Source: an uncultured Litorilinea sp.
Lineage (GTDB): Bacteria; Chloroflexota; Anaerolineae; Caldilineales; Caldilineaceae
Direction: 5' to 3'
NCBI GenBank assembly: GCA_946885925.1
Contig: CAMPHP010000248.1
Coordinates: 1 to 5,691 of the forward strand
DNA: 5,691 nucleotides
Shown here: positions 1-5,691 of the stretch, in pieces
How positions within the stretch are numbered: the first letter of the stretch is position 1
Layout: each line of letters opens with the position of its first letter
Translations under genes and position numbers: made by a program
The notes under the pieces: model-generated
Told to the model about the DNA's origin: nothing
The model's database searches: none
The model's input: the letters and a program-made list of their open reading frames with translations, nothing else

Positions 1-1
1 T

Positions 2-1051
2 GGCCTCGTCGTTCTTGCGTTGCGTTTGTGGGAGCATCGCGCACGCCCGACCCTTGATGGTTCGATCTCTCGCCTGGTGCTACCGATGTGTGCGGGATGG
101 TTGCTGTGGGGGATCGTGCTCTTTCTCCTGCCAGGTCGCAGCCCCTTGGCATTGCCAATGGTAGGTGTACCGTTGGCGCTACTTTCTGCATACTGGCTGG
201 ATATGCTTGTCGCCAGTATCCCGCGCGATTTAGACTGGCGTGAGGCGGGCGCAGTTGTCATTACATTGCTGATTTTGCTGGTCTCTGGGGTCTTTTGGTT
301 GATTGCGCTGCTTGCAGATCCCGCCTTTGATCCCGTCCTGGCGCAGGCTACGTTGGTGATATTTGGGTTGGGGCTTGCCATTTTGGTGGCATTTGCGCTA
401 TGGGCCAACCGGCATGATGCGGCATGGGTGACAGCGACCTTTCTGGTGGTGGTGCTGTCGCTGGTTTATGTGCGAAGCGGGTGGCGGCTCAACTTTGCGA
501 ATATGCTGATTCAACCCACTGGCTGGCAAGCGATCATTGCCCATCCTGAGGTGCGGTTGTTGGCAGAGGATATGGAAACCTTGAGTGCACATCAGGCTGG
601 CGATCCGCATGAATTGCCGGTGCAGGTACAGGTGGCGTCGTATGTAAGTGCCAATGATCAAGTTGTGCCCGCCCGGCCCGATCCTGTACTAGGATGGGAA
701 CTGCGTAATATGCGCAATCTTTCGTGGGTGACATCGCCATCGGTAGAGCCTGATGAACTGCCACTGCCGCTGGTCGTGACTCCGGTGAGCGGTGAGGATG
801 AAGCAGCGCAATTGGATCTGCCTAGCAATTATGCTGGTAGCGTTTATCATGTTGATACATGGTGGCTGCCGCGGTCATTGGCTGGGGAAAGCCCGGCGGC
901 GTCTGCTGAGGGCGCATCCAATATTGCACAGCTTTGGATGGCGCGATTGCAACCGTGGTGGCGATGGACAGTTTACGGTGAGACAACCCAAGCACCACGG
1001 AATCGCGATGTGATTCTGTGGGCATCTTTAGGAGAAAGCGCAGCAAACTGA
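2..1051 (+). CDS. C-terminal part of a GT-C/TIGR03663-like membrane glycosyltransferase (5' end missing)
   Basis: The frame is open from the first complete codon (base 2) to TGA at 1049-1051, so the gene starts outside the window. A TTG at 20 could be read as a start, but the codons before it (GLVVLAL) are hydrophobic and look like the end of a membrane helix. Counting from that TTG, hydrophobic segments lie near residues 18-38, 43-63, 77-98, 110-129 and 136-151, and a soluble tail follows (about 152-343). The tail resembles the matching region of the next gene: a stretch like IIAHPEVRLLAEDMETLS against ATPDIKRMLAELDLIS, then GWELRNMRNLSW against SWYMRLYPNARF, and near the end PRNRDVILW against PNRNEFEMY. 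This points to a paralogous GT-C protein acting on the outer face of the membrane with a lipid-linked sugar. The catalytic N-terminal region is not visible, so enzyme activity and substrate are inferred. A terminator-like hairpin follows the stop codon. Confidence 0.8.
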   Translation, partial: GLVVLALRLWEHRARPTLDGSISRLVLPMCAGWLLWGIVLFLLPGRSPLALPMVGVPLALLSAYWLDMLVASIPRDLDWREAGAVVITLLILLVSGVFWLIALLADPAFDPVLAQATLVIFGLGLAILVAFALWANRHDAAWVTATFLVVVLSLVYVRSGWRLNFANMLIQPTGWQAIIAHPEVRLLAEDMETLSAHQAGDPHELPVQVQVASYVSANDQVVPARPDPVLGWELRNMRNLSWVTSPSVEPDELPLPLVVTPVSGEDEAAQLDLPSNYAGSVYHVDTWWLPRSLAGESPAASAEGASNIAQLWMARLQPWWRWTVYGETTQAPRNRDVILWASLGESAAN

Positions 1052-1057
1052 TCTTCC

Positions 1058-1079
1058 ATTGCCAAAGGCAATTCTTTTA
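1058..1079 (+). terminator. Possible intrinsic terminator after the first gene
   Basis: A perfect 6-bp stem (ATTGCC, 1058-1063, with GGCAAT, 1067-1072) closes an AAA loop and is followed at once by the T-rich run TCTTTTA. It begins 7 nt after the stop of the upstream gene, where a Rho-independent terminator is expected. The stem is short and only half GC, so termination may be weak or partial. Confidence 0.45.
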
Positions 1080-1106
1080 TAGCAATTGTATAGGTAATTG
1101 TGCTAT
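1079..1106. repeat. Imperfect AT-rich dyad in the gap before the large gene
   Basis: The arms ATAGCA (1079-1084) and TGCTAT (1101-1106) are perfect inverted repeats separated by 16 nt. Inside them AATTGT occurs twice as a direct repeat with a 12-nt period (1084-1089 and 1096-1101). Such symmetry would fit an operator or a weak RNA hairpin, but no regulator gene is nearby and the region is AT-rich, where short repeats arise easily by chance. Function is unassigned. Confidence 0.25.
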
Positions 1107-1169
1107 GGATACTGGGTTATACGATATTGCTAGGTAGGCAGTTGTGCGGGTTTTAGATGATTGTTGCGT

Positions 1170-1174
1170 AGGAG
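1170..1174 (+). promoter_or_regulatory. Ribosome binding site fixing the start of the large gene
   Basis: AGGAG lies 9 nt upstream of the ATG at 1184, near-ideal Shine-Dalgarno spacing, and supports that ATG. A second ATG at 1188 is in another frame, and the ATG at 1175 meets a stop at once. Confidence 0.65.
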
Positions 1175-1183
1175 ATGTGAGCG

Positions 1184-4100
1184 ATGAATGAGCAGCGTTT
1201 ACAGGCGGCAGGAACAAGCGATGTGGTGATGACGGCTGAAGGGGATCGGTCTTGGTTGGATCGTTCTGTGCTGTCGGTGATTCGCCTCAATTGGGAGAGC
1301 GTTGCTTGGATACTTCTCTTTGTTGTGGGGGCAGTTGCTCGCTTCTATGATCTGGGCGTGCGCGCCATGAGCCATGACGAGAGCCTGCATGCGCTCTATG
1401 CCTATTATCTTTATGATAACGGCACTTATGAACATAACCCGATGATGCATGGGCCGTTCCGCTATCACGTCACAGCATTGGTTTATTTCTTGTTTGGTGA
1501 TTCAGACACGACCGCGCGCTTGGCTCCGGCCCTGATGGGACTCGGTGTGATGGCGGTAGTGTATCTCTACCGGCGTTACATTGGCCGTTTGGGAGCACTT
1601 GCGGCCGGGGTGATGGTGGCAATTAGTCCCAGTTTGCTCTTTCACAGCCGCTATATTCGTGACGACATTTTTATGTCGTTCTTCACGGTTGTCTGGATTT
1701 ATGCGGCGATGCGCTTTCTGGATGAGCCAAGGGCCAAGCGTTATCGCTGGCTGATGGTCATGGTGATTAGCATGGCTTTGGCCTTTACTACGATGGAAAA
1801 CGCCTTTATTCACGGCGCGGTATTAGGGATCTTCTTTACGGGGGTGGCTCTGTGGCAAATTGTGAAGGAACGTCTATTTATTGCTGCCGCGCCTGCGCTG
1901 CTTGCTGGTGGAATCGGTTTTTGGCTCTTTGAGAACAGCCAAATGGTCCTCGGATTCGCTATCGCAGGGCTTGGTGTTGTGGCAATGCTGGTGTTGTTGG
2001 TCATGTGGCTGGGTGCCGATGGGTGGCAAAAACTGCGCAGGAGTGATTCGGCAGAATTAGCTGTCCTGATGGCGACATTGGTGATGCCCTTCCTCTCACC
2101 ATTCCTCCATCTTGTATTCGGCTGGGATGCAATGGCCTATGCCACCAACACGGATTTGTTGCGGTCAGCGGGGTTGGTTCTCTTCATGGCCGCGGTTGCA
2201 ATGGCGGTTGCCTATTTCTGGTTTGGCATGCGCGCCGAGGCAACGAGTCCTAGCGGCGCACCGTTGCTTACTTTTGCCGGTTGGGCACAGTTGATGGGTG
2301 TTTTCTGGCTGATCCAGATCCTGTTCTTTACAACCTTTCTGACCAATACGCGCAACGGATTGGCGACGGGTATTGTGGGGAGCTTGGGTTACTGGCTTGC
2401 ACAGCATGAAGTACAGCGCGGCAACCAACCACCCTATTACTACCTGATGCTTAGTTCGTTGTATGAGTTTTTGCCGATGATTTTGTCCATCGGTGGAATC
2501 TCCGGCGTGATCTATTGGCTGCGTCGCAGCCCACAGTGGGATCCAGTGCCTGAGCAGGATTTGCCACAGGAGATTGCATCGGCTGATCCGGCATGGGCCG
2601 AGGTGTTGCATCGCAACCGCGTCTATTTCGTGGTGCTGGCAGTTTGGTGGATGCTTGGTATGTGGCTCGGCTATACCGTTGCTGGTGAGAAGATGCCCTG
2701 GCTCCTCACGCATATGGCACTTCCGATGTCAGTGCTGGGCGGTTGGTGGTTTGGCTATTGTGTACGCAAGATACCCTGGGCTGTGGCAGCGCGAAGTGGT
2801 GCGGTCTGGTTAGCCGGTGTGCCCGTGGCGCTGATCTCTTTGTTGGTGTTGCTGCTGAGCAGTTCACCCTTCCAAGCGCGTACGGTCGATGCGTTGGCTG
2901 ATACGATGCAGTGGTTGTTGGCATTGTTAGCGCTCATTGGCGTAGCTTATGCCGGATGGTGGGGAGTGCGCCGAGTTGGGCTGGCGGCGGCATTGCGGAT
3001 TGCGGGCGTCGGCTGTGTGGCGCTATTGCTTGGCTTGACTGTGCGCTTTACCTATATGCTCAACTACATCAACTATGACATGGCAACCGAGTACCTGGTC
3101 TATGCCCATGCCACACCTGATATAAAGCGGATGTTGGCAGAACTTGACCTGATCAGCGAGCGCACAGTGGGGGAGCGCAATGTCAGCGTGGCCTATGATG
3201 ATGATTCATCGTGGCCCCTAAGTTGGTATATGCGCCTCTATCCTAATGCCCGCTTCTATGGAAGCAACCCAACTGCTGATGTAATGAACTCGGATGTCGT
3301 CATTGTAGGGTCGCCGAATTATGAGAAGGTTCGGCCTTATATGGCGCGTGACTATGTTAAGCGAACCTATCGCCGTATGTGGTGGCCCGATCAAGGATAT
3401 TTTGATCTGACGTGGGAGCGTTTTGTTTCAACGATTACAGATCCGGCGAAGATGGAGCGGATTTTCCAGATTGTCTTCTACCGTCGTTATGCCGACAATG
3501 AGGATCCCACAAAACCGCGCGATCTGACGAAATGGCCCAACCGCAACGAGTTTGAGATGTATGTGCGCCGGGACATTGCGGAGCAGATTTGGAACTTGAA
3601 TGTGACGCCAATTGAGAGCGTCTCCAATGCACAAGAAGAATTGCTGCGGATGCGTGCGGTTGATCTACCCGCTGTGAGCGTCACTGCTGGTCAGTTGGGG
3701 GATTTGCCGCTCTTAACTCCAAGAGCTATCGCGATCTCGCCTACCGGGATGCGAGCGATTGCCGATACAGGAAATCATCGCATCGTGTTACTGGATAGCA
3801 ATGGACAGTTTGTAAAGACATTCGGCAGCTTGTGCCATATGGCAGAAGGCGCGGCGAGTGGTTGTATAGATCCAGATGGTAGTGGACCGTTGGAACTGGG
3901 TGACGGACAATTCCAAGAGCCGTGGGGGATTGCCGTGGATGCTCAGGGTACGATCTATGTGGCGGATACCTGGAATGGCCGTATCCAGGTTTTTGATGCT
4001 GACGGTAACTTCTTACGAAAATGGGGTTATTTCAACACGACCAACGGCACCCTGGGCGATCCGATGGCGCTCTTTGGGCCGCGCGGCATTGCCATTGACA

Positions 4101-4597
4101 GTGCTGGCAATCTACTCGTTGCCGATACGGGGAACAAGCGCATCCTCCAATTTACGCCCAATGGCGAACTGGTCAACCAAGTGGGTGGGGGTGGTGTTCA
4201 ACTAGGTAGTTTTGAAGAGCCGACGGCAGTTGCCGTTGATCCTCGCGATGGTAGTGTGTACGTAGCAGACTCGTGGAACCGGCGTATTCAGAAACTGGAT
4301 GCCAATCTACAAGTACTCGCTGAATGGCCTGTACCAAGTTGGGGAAGCGAGCATCTTTACCATAAGCCCTATTTGACCGTGGCTGGCAATGGTGATGTCT
4401 ATGCAACCGACCCGGAGAACTTCCGAGTGCTGGTCTACAACAGCGCGGGTGGGGTAAAAGCTACATTTGGGAGTTACGGTACGGAAATGAACCGGTTTGC
4501 GCTGCCCAACGGCTTAGCGTGGAACGGCCAGAATAACATGGTGTCGGTGGTGGATGCGGACAATCAACGTATACTGGACTTTGCTAGCTTGCCCTAG
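1184..4597 (+). CDS. TIGR03663 (Agl23-like) GT-C membrane protein fused to a C-terminal six-bladed NHL propeller
   Basis: This 1137-residue protein has three parts. Residues 1-620 form a polytopic membrane module with about 16-18 hydrophobic segments. It carries the signatures I know for TIGR03663, a family with distant similarity to protein mannosyltransferases: an acidic pair in SHDES (D65, E66) in the first outer loop, HGP at 89-91, and arginines in TARLAP (R112) and SRYIRDD (R156, R159). It also has QPPYYY (415-420) and GEKMPWL (501-507). Residues about 621-800 are a soluble domain with SWPLSWYMRLYPNARFYGS, ending in MYVRRD. Residues about 846-1136 are six NHL repeats. The expected role is transfer of a sugar from a polyprenyl-phosphate donor on the outer membrane face, with the propeller outside as a binding module. 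Activity is inferred from the family; TIGR03663 members themselves are poorly characterised. The ATG has a good AGGAG nine bases upstream. Many family members are, as I recall, only about 500 residues long, so this is a long, multidomain form. The frame is intact. Substrate and acceptor cannot be read from the sequence. Confidence 0.92.
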   Translation: MNEQRLQAAGTSDVVMTAEGDRSWLDRSVLSVIRLNWESVAWILLFVVGAVARFYDLGVRAMSHDESLHALYAYYLYDNGTYEHNPMMHGPFRYHVTALVYFLFGDSDTTARLAPALMGLGVMAVVYLYRRYIGRLGALAAGVMVAISPSLLFHSRYIRDDIFMSFFTVVWIYAAMRFLDEPRAKRYRWLMVMVISMALAFTTMENAFIHGAVLGIFFTGVALWQIVKERLFIAAAPALLAGGIGFWLFENSQMVLGFAIAGLGVVAMLVLLVMWLGADGWQKLRRSDSAELAVLMATLVMPFLSPFLHLVFGWDAMAYATNTDLLRSAGLVLFMAAVAMAVAYFWFGMRAEATSPSGAPLLTFAGWAQLMGVFWLIQILFFTTFLTNTRNGLATGIVGSLGYWLAQHEVQRGNQPPYYYLMLSSLYEFLPMILSIGGISGVIYWLRRSPQWDPVPEQDLPQEIASADPAWAEVLHRNRVYFVVLAVWWMLGMWLGYTVAGEKMPWLLTHMALPMSVLGGWWFGYCVRKIPWAVAARSGAVWLAGVPVALISLLVLLLSSSPFQARTVDALADTMQWLLALLALIGVAYAGWWGVRRVGLAAALRIAGVGCVALLLGLTVRFTYMLNYINYDMATEYLVYAHATPDIKRMLAELDLISERTVGERNVSVAYDDDSSWPLSWYMRLYPNARFYGSNPTADVMNSDVVIVGSPNYEKVRPYMARDYVKRTYRRMWWPDQGYFDLTWERFVSTITDPAKMERIFQIVFYRRYADNEDPTKPRDLTKWPNRNEFEMYVRRDIAEQIWNLNVTPIESVSNAQEELLRMRAVDLPAVSVTAGQLGDLPLLTPRAIAISPTGMRAIADTGNHRIVLLDSNGQFVKTFGSLCHMAEGAASGCIDPDGSGPLELGDGQFQEPWGIAVDAQGTIYVADTWNGRIQVFDADGNFLRKWGYFNTTNGTLGDPMALFGPRGIAIDSAGNLLVADTGNKRILQFTPNGELVNQVGGGGVQLGSFEEPTAVAVDPRDGSVYVADSWNRRIQKLDANLQVLAEWPVPSWGSEHLYHKPYLTVAGNGDVYATDPENFRVLVYNSAGGVKATFGSYGTEMNRFALPNGLAWNGQNNMVSVVDADNQRILDFASLP
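3719..4594 (+). other. Six-bladed NHL beta-propeller domain of the large protein
   Basis: Six repeats start near residues 846, 913, 966, 1013, 1062 and 1108. Each has a hydrophobic strand such as PWGIAVD or PRGIAID, then a short loop, then the motif D-x-x-N-x-R-[IV]: DTGNHRI (861), DTWNGRI (929), DTGNKRI (981), DSWNRRI (1029), DPENFRV (1076) and DADNQRI (1124). All six keep the D, N and R, and six blades is the usual number for a closed NHL propeller, so the domain looks complete and under selection. NHL propellers bind protein, RNA or peptide ligands or carry lyase activity. Here an extracytoplasmic binding role is inferred from the fusion to a membrane glycosyltransferase module. The linker between blades 1 and 2 (about residues 882-912) is unusually long. 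Confidence 0.9.
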
Positions 4598-4626
4598 TAT
4601 TGATCTAGTGTAGTATTGATCTGGTA
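4595..4626 (+). repeat. 16-bp tandem duplication starting at the stop codon
   Basis: Two adjacent 16-bp units (4595-4610 and 4611-4626) match at 14 of 16 positions, and both begin with TAGTATTGATCT. The first unit contains the TAG stop of the large gene, so the second looks like a local slippage duplication of the 3' end. It has no effect on the protein. It may overlap weak promoter-like sequence for the next gene. Confidence 0.6.
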
Positions 4627-4645
4627 TAGATCCTCGCATCTATAC
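4624..4645 (+). repeat. AT-rich hairpin between the second and third genes
   Basis: GTATAGAT (4624-4631) pairs perfectly with ATCTATAC (4638-4645) around a 6-nt loop CCTCGC. The 8-bp stem lies about 27 nt after the stop codon. It lacks a following T run, so it is not a convincing intrinsic terminator. It could protect the 3' end of the mRNA or be an operator-like dyad. Confidence 0.4.
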
Positions 4646-4688
4646 ACTCTGTGCCAGGGTCGCCTTTAATCATCTCACATCGCCATCG

Positions 4689-5663
4689 ATGAAGGCACAG
4701 GAATTGTTGATCCCTCTAAGCGTGAAAAATAAGGTCGCAGGGTGGGGAAGACGGCTGTCAAGTCAGCCGCAACTCCCCACCCTGCGTGGCTTTGGCTTAG
4801 GATTTGTTGCGCTCTTGCTGGTCATCTTTGGGATGACGCGTGTGCGTGCCGAATTGTGGCTCGATGCATTGCTTTTGGTCGTACCCGGATTGCTGCTGTG
4901 GCTTTGGCAATTCCGCCAAGGTTCCCACGCACAGAGGCCGCTGACTGTTCTTTCCCAATTGCGCTGGCCGCGCTGGTGGTTGGGTGGTCTGCTGTCCCTG
5001 GGATCGCTGGGGATGGGGCTATGGGGATGGCGAACGCTGGATGTGGCGCATCCTAGCGTGGGTGACTGGCAATGGTATCTTGCTAGCATCGGGCTGCTGC
5101 TTGTGGCCGCGGCAGTCATGGAAGAATGGAGGCGGCCCCAAGTAACAGGGTGGAAGTTGAGCGGTTGGGTGCTGTTGGGTATTGTCGCACTTGGGGCAGT
5201 AGTGCGACTGGCGGCATTGGGTTCATTGCCTTTTGGCACATGGTATGATGAGGCAGCGAATGGTTTAGAGGCACTCCGCATTTTGCGTGAACCAGATTAT
5301 CAACCAATTTACACGGATGGCGTCAATGCAACCGGACATTATCTGTGGTTGATTGTTGGGGCGTTTAAGTTATTCGGTGAGACGACCGTGGCTCTCCGCG
5401 GCATCAGCGCAGTGATGGGTATTGCTACCGTGGTCGCTGCATACTTGGCTGGGCGCGAGTTGCATGGTCAGCGACTGGGGTTAGTCTGGGCGCTGCTATT
5501 TGCGGTGGCACGTTGGTCGATCACCTTTAGCCGTCTTGGGATGTATAATAGTGCTACACCTCTTTTTGAATTGCTGGCCTTGTTCTGGTTGCTGCGTGGT
5601 CTGCGACGAGGATCTGTGCGTGACTTTACGCTGTCAGGTGTGGCTGTCGGGTTGGGTCTTTGA
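4689..5663 (+). CDS. Family-39-like glycosyltransferase, N-terminal part, ending prematurely
   Basis: The 324-residue reading frame has hydrophobic segments near residues 35-51, 56-73, 95-112, 128-144, 157-177, 214-228, 235-253, 262-277, 289-303 and 313-324. After the fifth comes the first-outer-loop signature of GT39/PMT_2-type GT-C enzymes, GTWYDEAANGLEALRIL, with the acidic pair D187-E188. It is followed by NATGHYLWLIVGAFKLFGE, LRGISAVMGIATV and SITFSRLGMYN. Such enzymes transfer sugars from polyprenyl-phosphate donors at the outer membrane face. The first four helices precede the usual family start and form an N-terminal extension. The frame stops at TGA 5661-5663 right after GVAVGLGL, where relatives normally continue with more helices and a C-terminal domain, so the product looks truncated by mutation, frameshift or sequence error. 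The ATG at 4689 has no good Shine-Dalgarno sequence, and a strong hairpin overlaps codons 16-33, so the start is uncertain; M49 (ATG at 4833) is the next methionine but would cut the first helix. It lies 91 nt after the previous gene on the same strand. Confidence 0.75.
   Translation: MKAQELLIPLSVKNKVAGWGRRLSSQPQLPTLRGFGLGFVALLLVIFGMTRVRAELWLDALLLVVPGLLLWLWQFRQGSHAQRPLTVLSQLRWPRWWLGGLLSLGSLGMGLWGWRTLDVAHPSVGDWQWYLASIGLLLVAAAVMEEWRRPQVTGWKLSGWVLLGIVALGAVVRLAALGSLPFGTWYDEAANGLEALRILREPDYQPIYTDGVNATGHYLWLIVGAFKLFGETTVALRGISAVMGIATVVAAYLAGRELHGQRLGLVWALLFAVARWSITFSRLGMYNSATPLFELLALFWLLRGLRRGSVRDFTLSGVAVGLGL
4736..4786 (+). repeat. Long GC-rich hairpin inside the first codons of the third gene
   Basis: A perfect 13-bp inverted repeat (4736-4748 with 4774-4786; left arm CGCAGGGTGGGGA) encloses a second perfect 6-bp stem, CGGCTG (4752-4757) with CAGCCG (4764-4769), around a 6-nt loop. 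Only a small internal loop (3 nt and 4 nt) separates the stems, so 38 of 51 bases pair. As RNA this would be very stable. It has no T run after it. It could hinder or control translation, be a small interspersed palindrome, or show that the true start is further downstream. Confidence 0.8.
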
Positions 5664-5691
5664 TTCTAGTCAGCGTTTCAGTTGGTCATTG

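Noticed and set aside
1098..1125. Possible promoter TTGTGC - 16 nt - TACGAT before the large gene
   Set aside because: Only 3 of 6 and 4 of 6 matches to the consensus boxes in AT-rich DNA; several equally poor alternatives exist nearby.
1175..1180. ATG-TGA start-stop minimal leader ORF just before the large gene's ATG
   Set aside because: It directly abuts the Shine-Dalgarno sequence, leaving no space for initiation; a chance overlap.
2165..2713. Open frame of 182 residues on the - strand
   Set aside because: It lies wholly inside the intact + strand gene with clear family motifs; its product is rich in His, Cys and Gln with no domain pattern, typical of an antisense shadow.
3876..4205. Open frame of 109 residues on the + strand in another frame
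   Set aside because: It overlaps NHL blades 2-3, whose conserved motifs are in the main frame; no ribosome binding site and no domain pattern.
4600..4646. Possible promoter boxes TTGATC with TATAGA or TATACA before the third gene
   Set aside because: The best pairings have 19-nt spacers and 4 of 6 matches at each box, too weak to call without transcript data.
4763..5281. Open frame of 172 residues on the - strand
   Set aside because: It is opposite the glycosyltransferase gene, is very rich in Ser, Pro and Asn and has no recognisable motif; a shadow frame.

Overview
The window most likely comes from a member of the Chloroflexota, probably a Chloroflexus/Roseiflexus-type lineage. This rests on gene content: large multi-spanning GT-C glycosyltransferase-like proteins of the TIGR03663/Agl23 type next to a family-39-like glycosyltransferase, in moderately GC-rich DNA. 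It is an inference from recalled family distribution, not a database match. I see no RNA gene, CRISPR array, transposase or phage gene.

Layout. All three protein genes are on the + strand. (1) 2-1051 is the 3' part of a membrane protein whose start lies left of the window. It has about five transmembrane helices and then a soluble tail that resembles the matching part of the next gene. (2) 1052-1183 is a 132-bp gap with a small terminator-like hairpin, an imperfect AT-rich dyad and a clear ribosome binding site. (3) 1184-4597 encodes an 1137-residue protein: an N-terminal TIGR03663-like GT-C membrane module with about 16-18 helices, a soluble domain, and a complete six-bladed NHL propeller at the C-terminus. 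(4) 4598-4688 is a 91-bp gap with a 16-bp tandem duplication that begins in the stop codon, followed by an AT-rich hairpin. (5) 4689-5663 is the first part of a family-39-like glycosyltransferase. It stops in the middle of the membrane domain 28 bases before the window ends, so the gene is frameshifted, broken or mis-sequenced there.

How they may work together. GT-C enzymes use polyprenyl-phosphate-linked sugars and act on the outer face of the membrane. Three in a row suggest a locus for building or attaching surface glycans. The NHL propeller fused to the second protein would lie on the same outer side as the active site and could bind the acceptor, a glycan or a partner protein. No substrate can be read from the sequence.

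The points most worth a second look are the GT-C/NHL fusion, a cysteine-flanked calcium-loop-like insertion in its propeller, a 51-nt hairpin inside the first codons of the third gene, and that gene's abrupt end.
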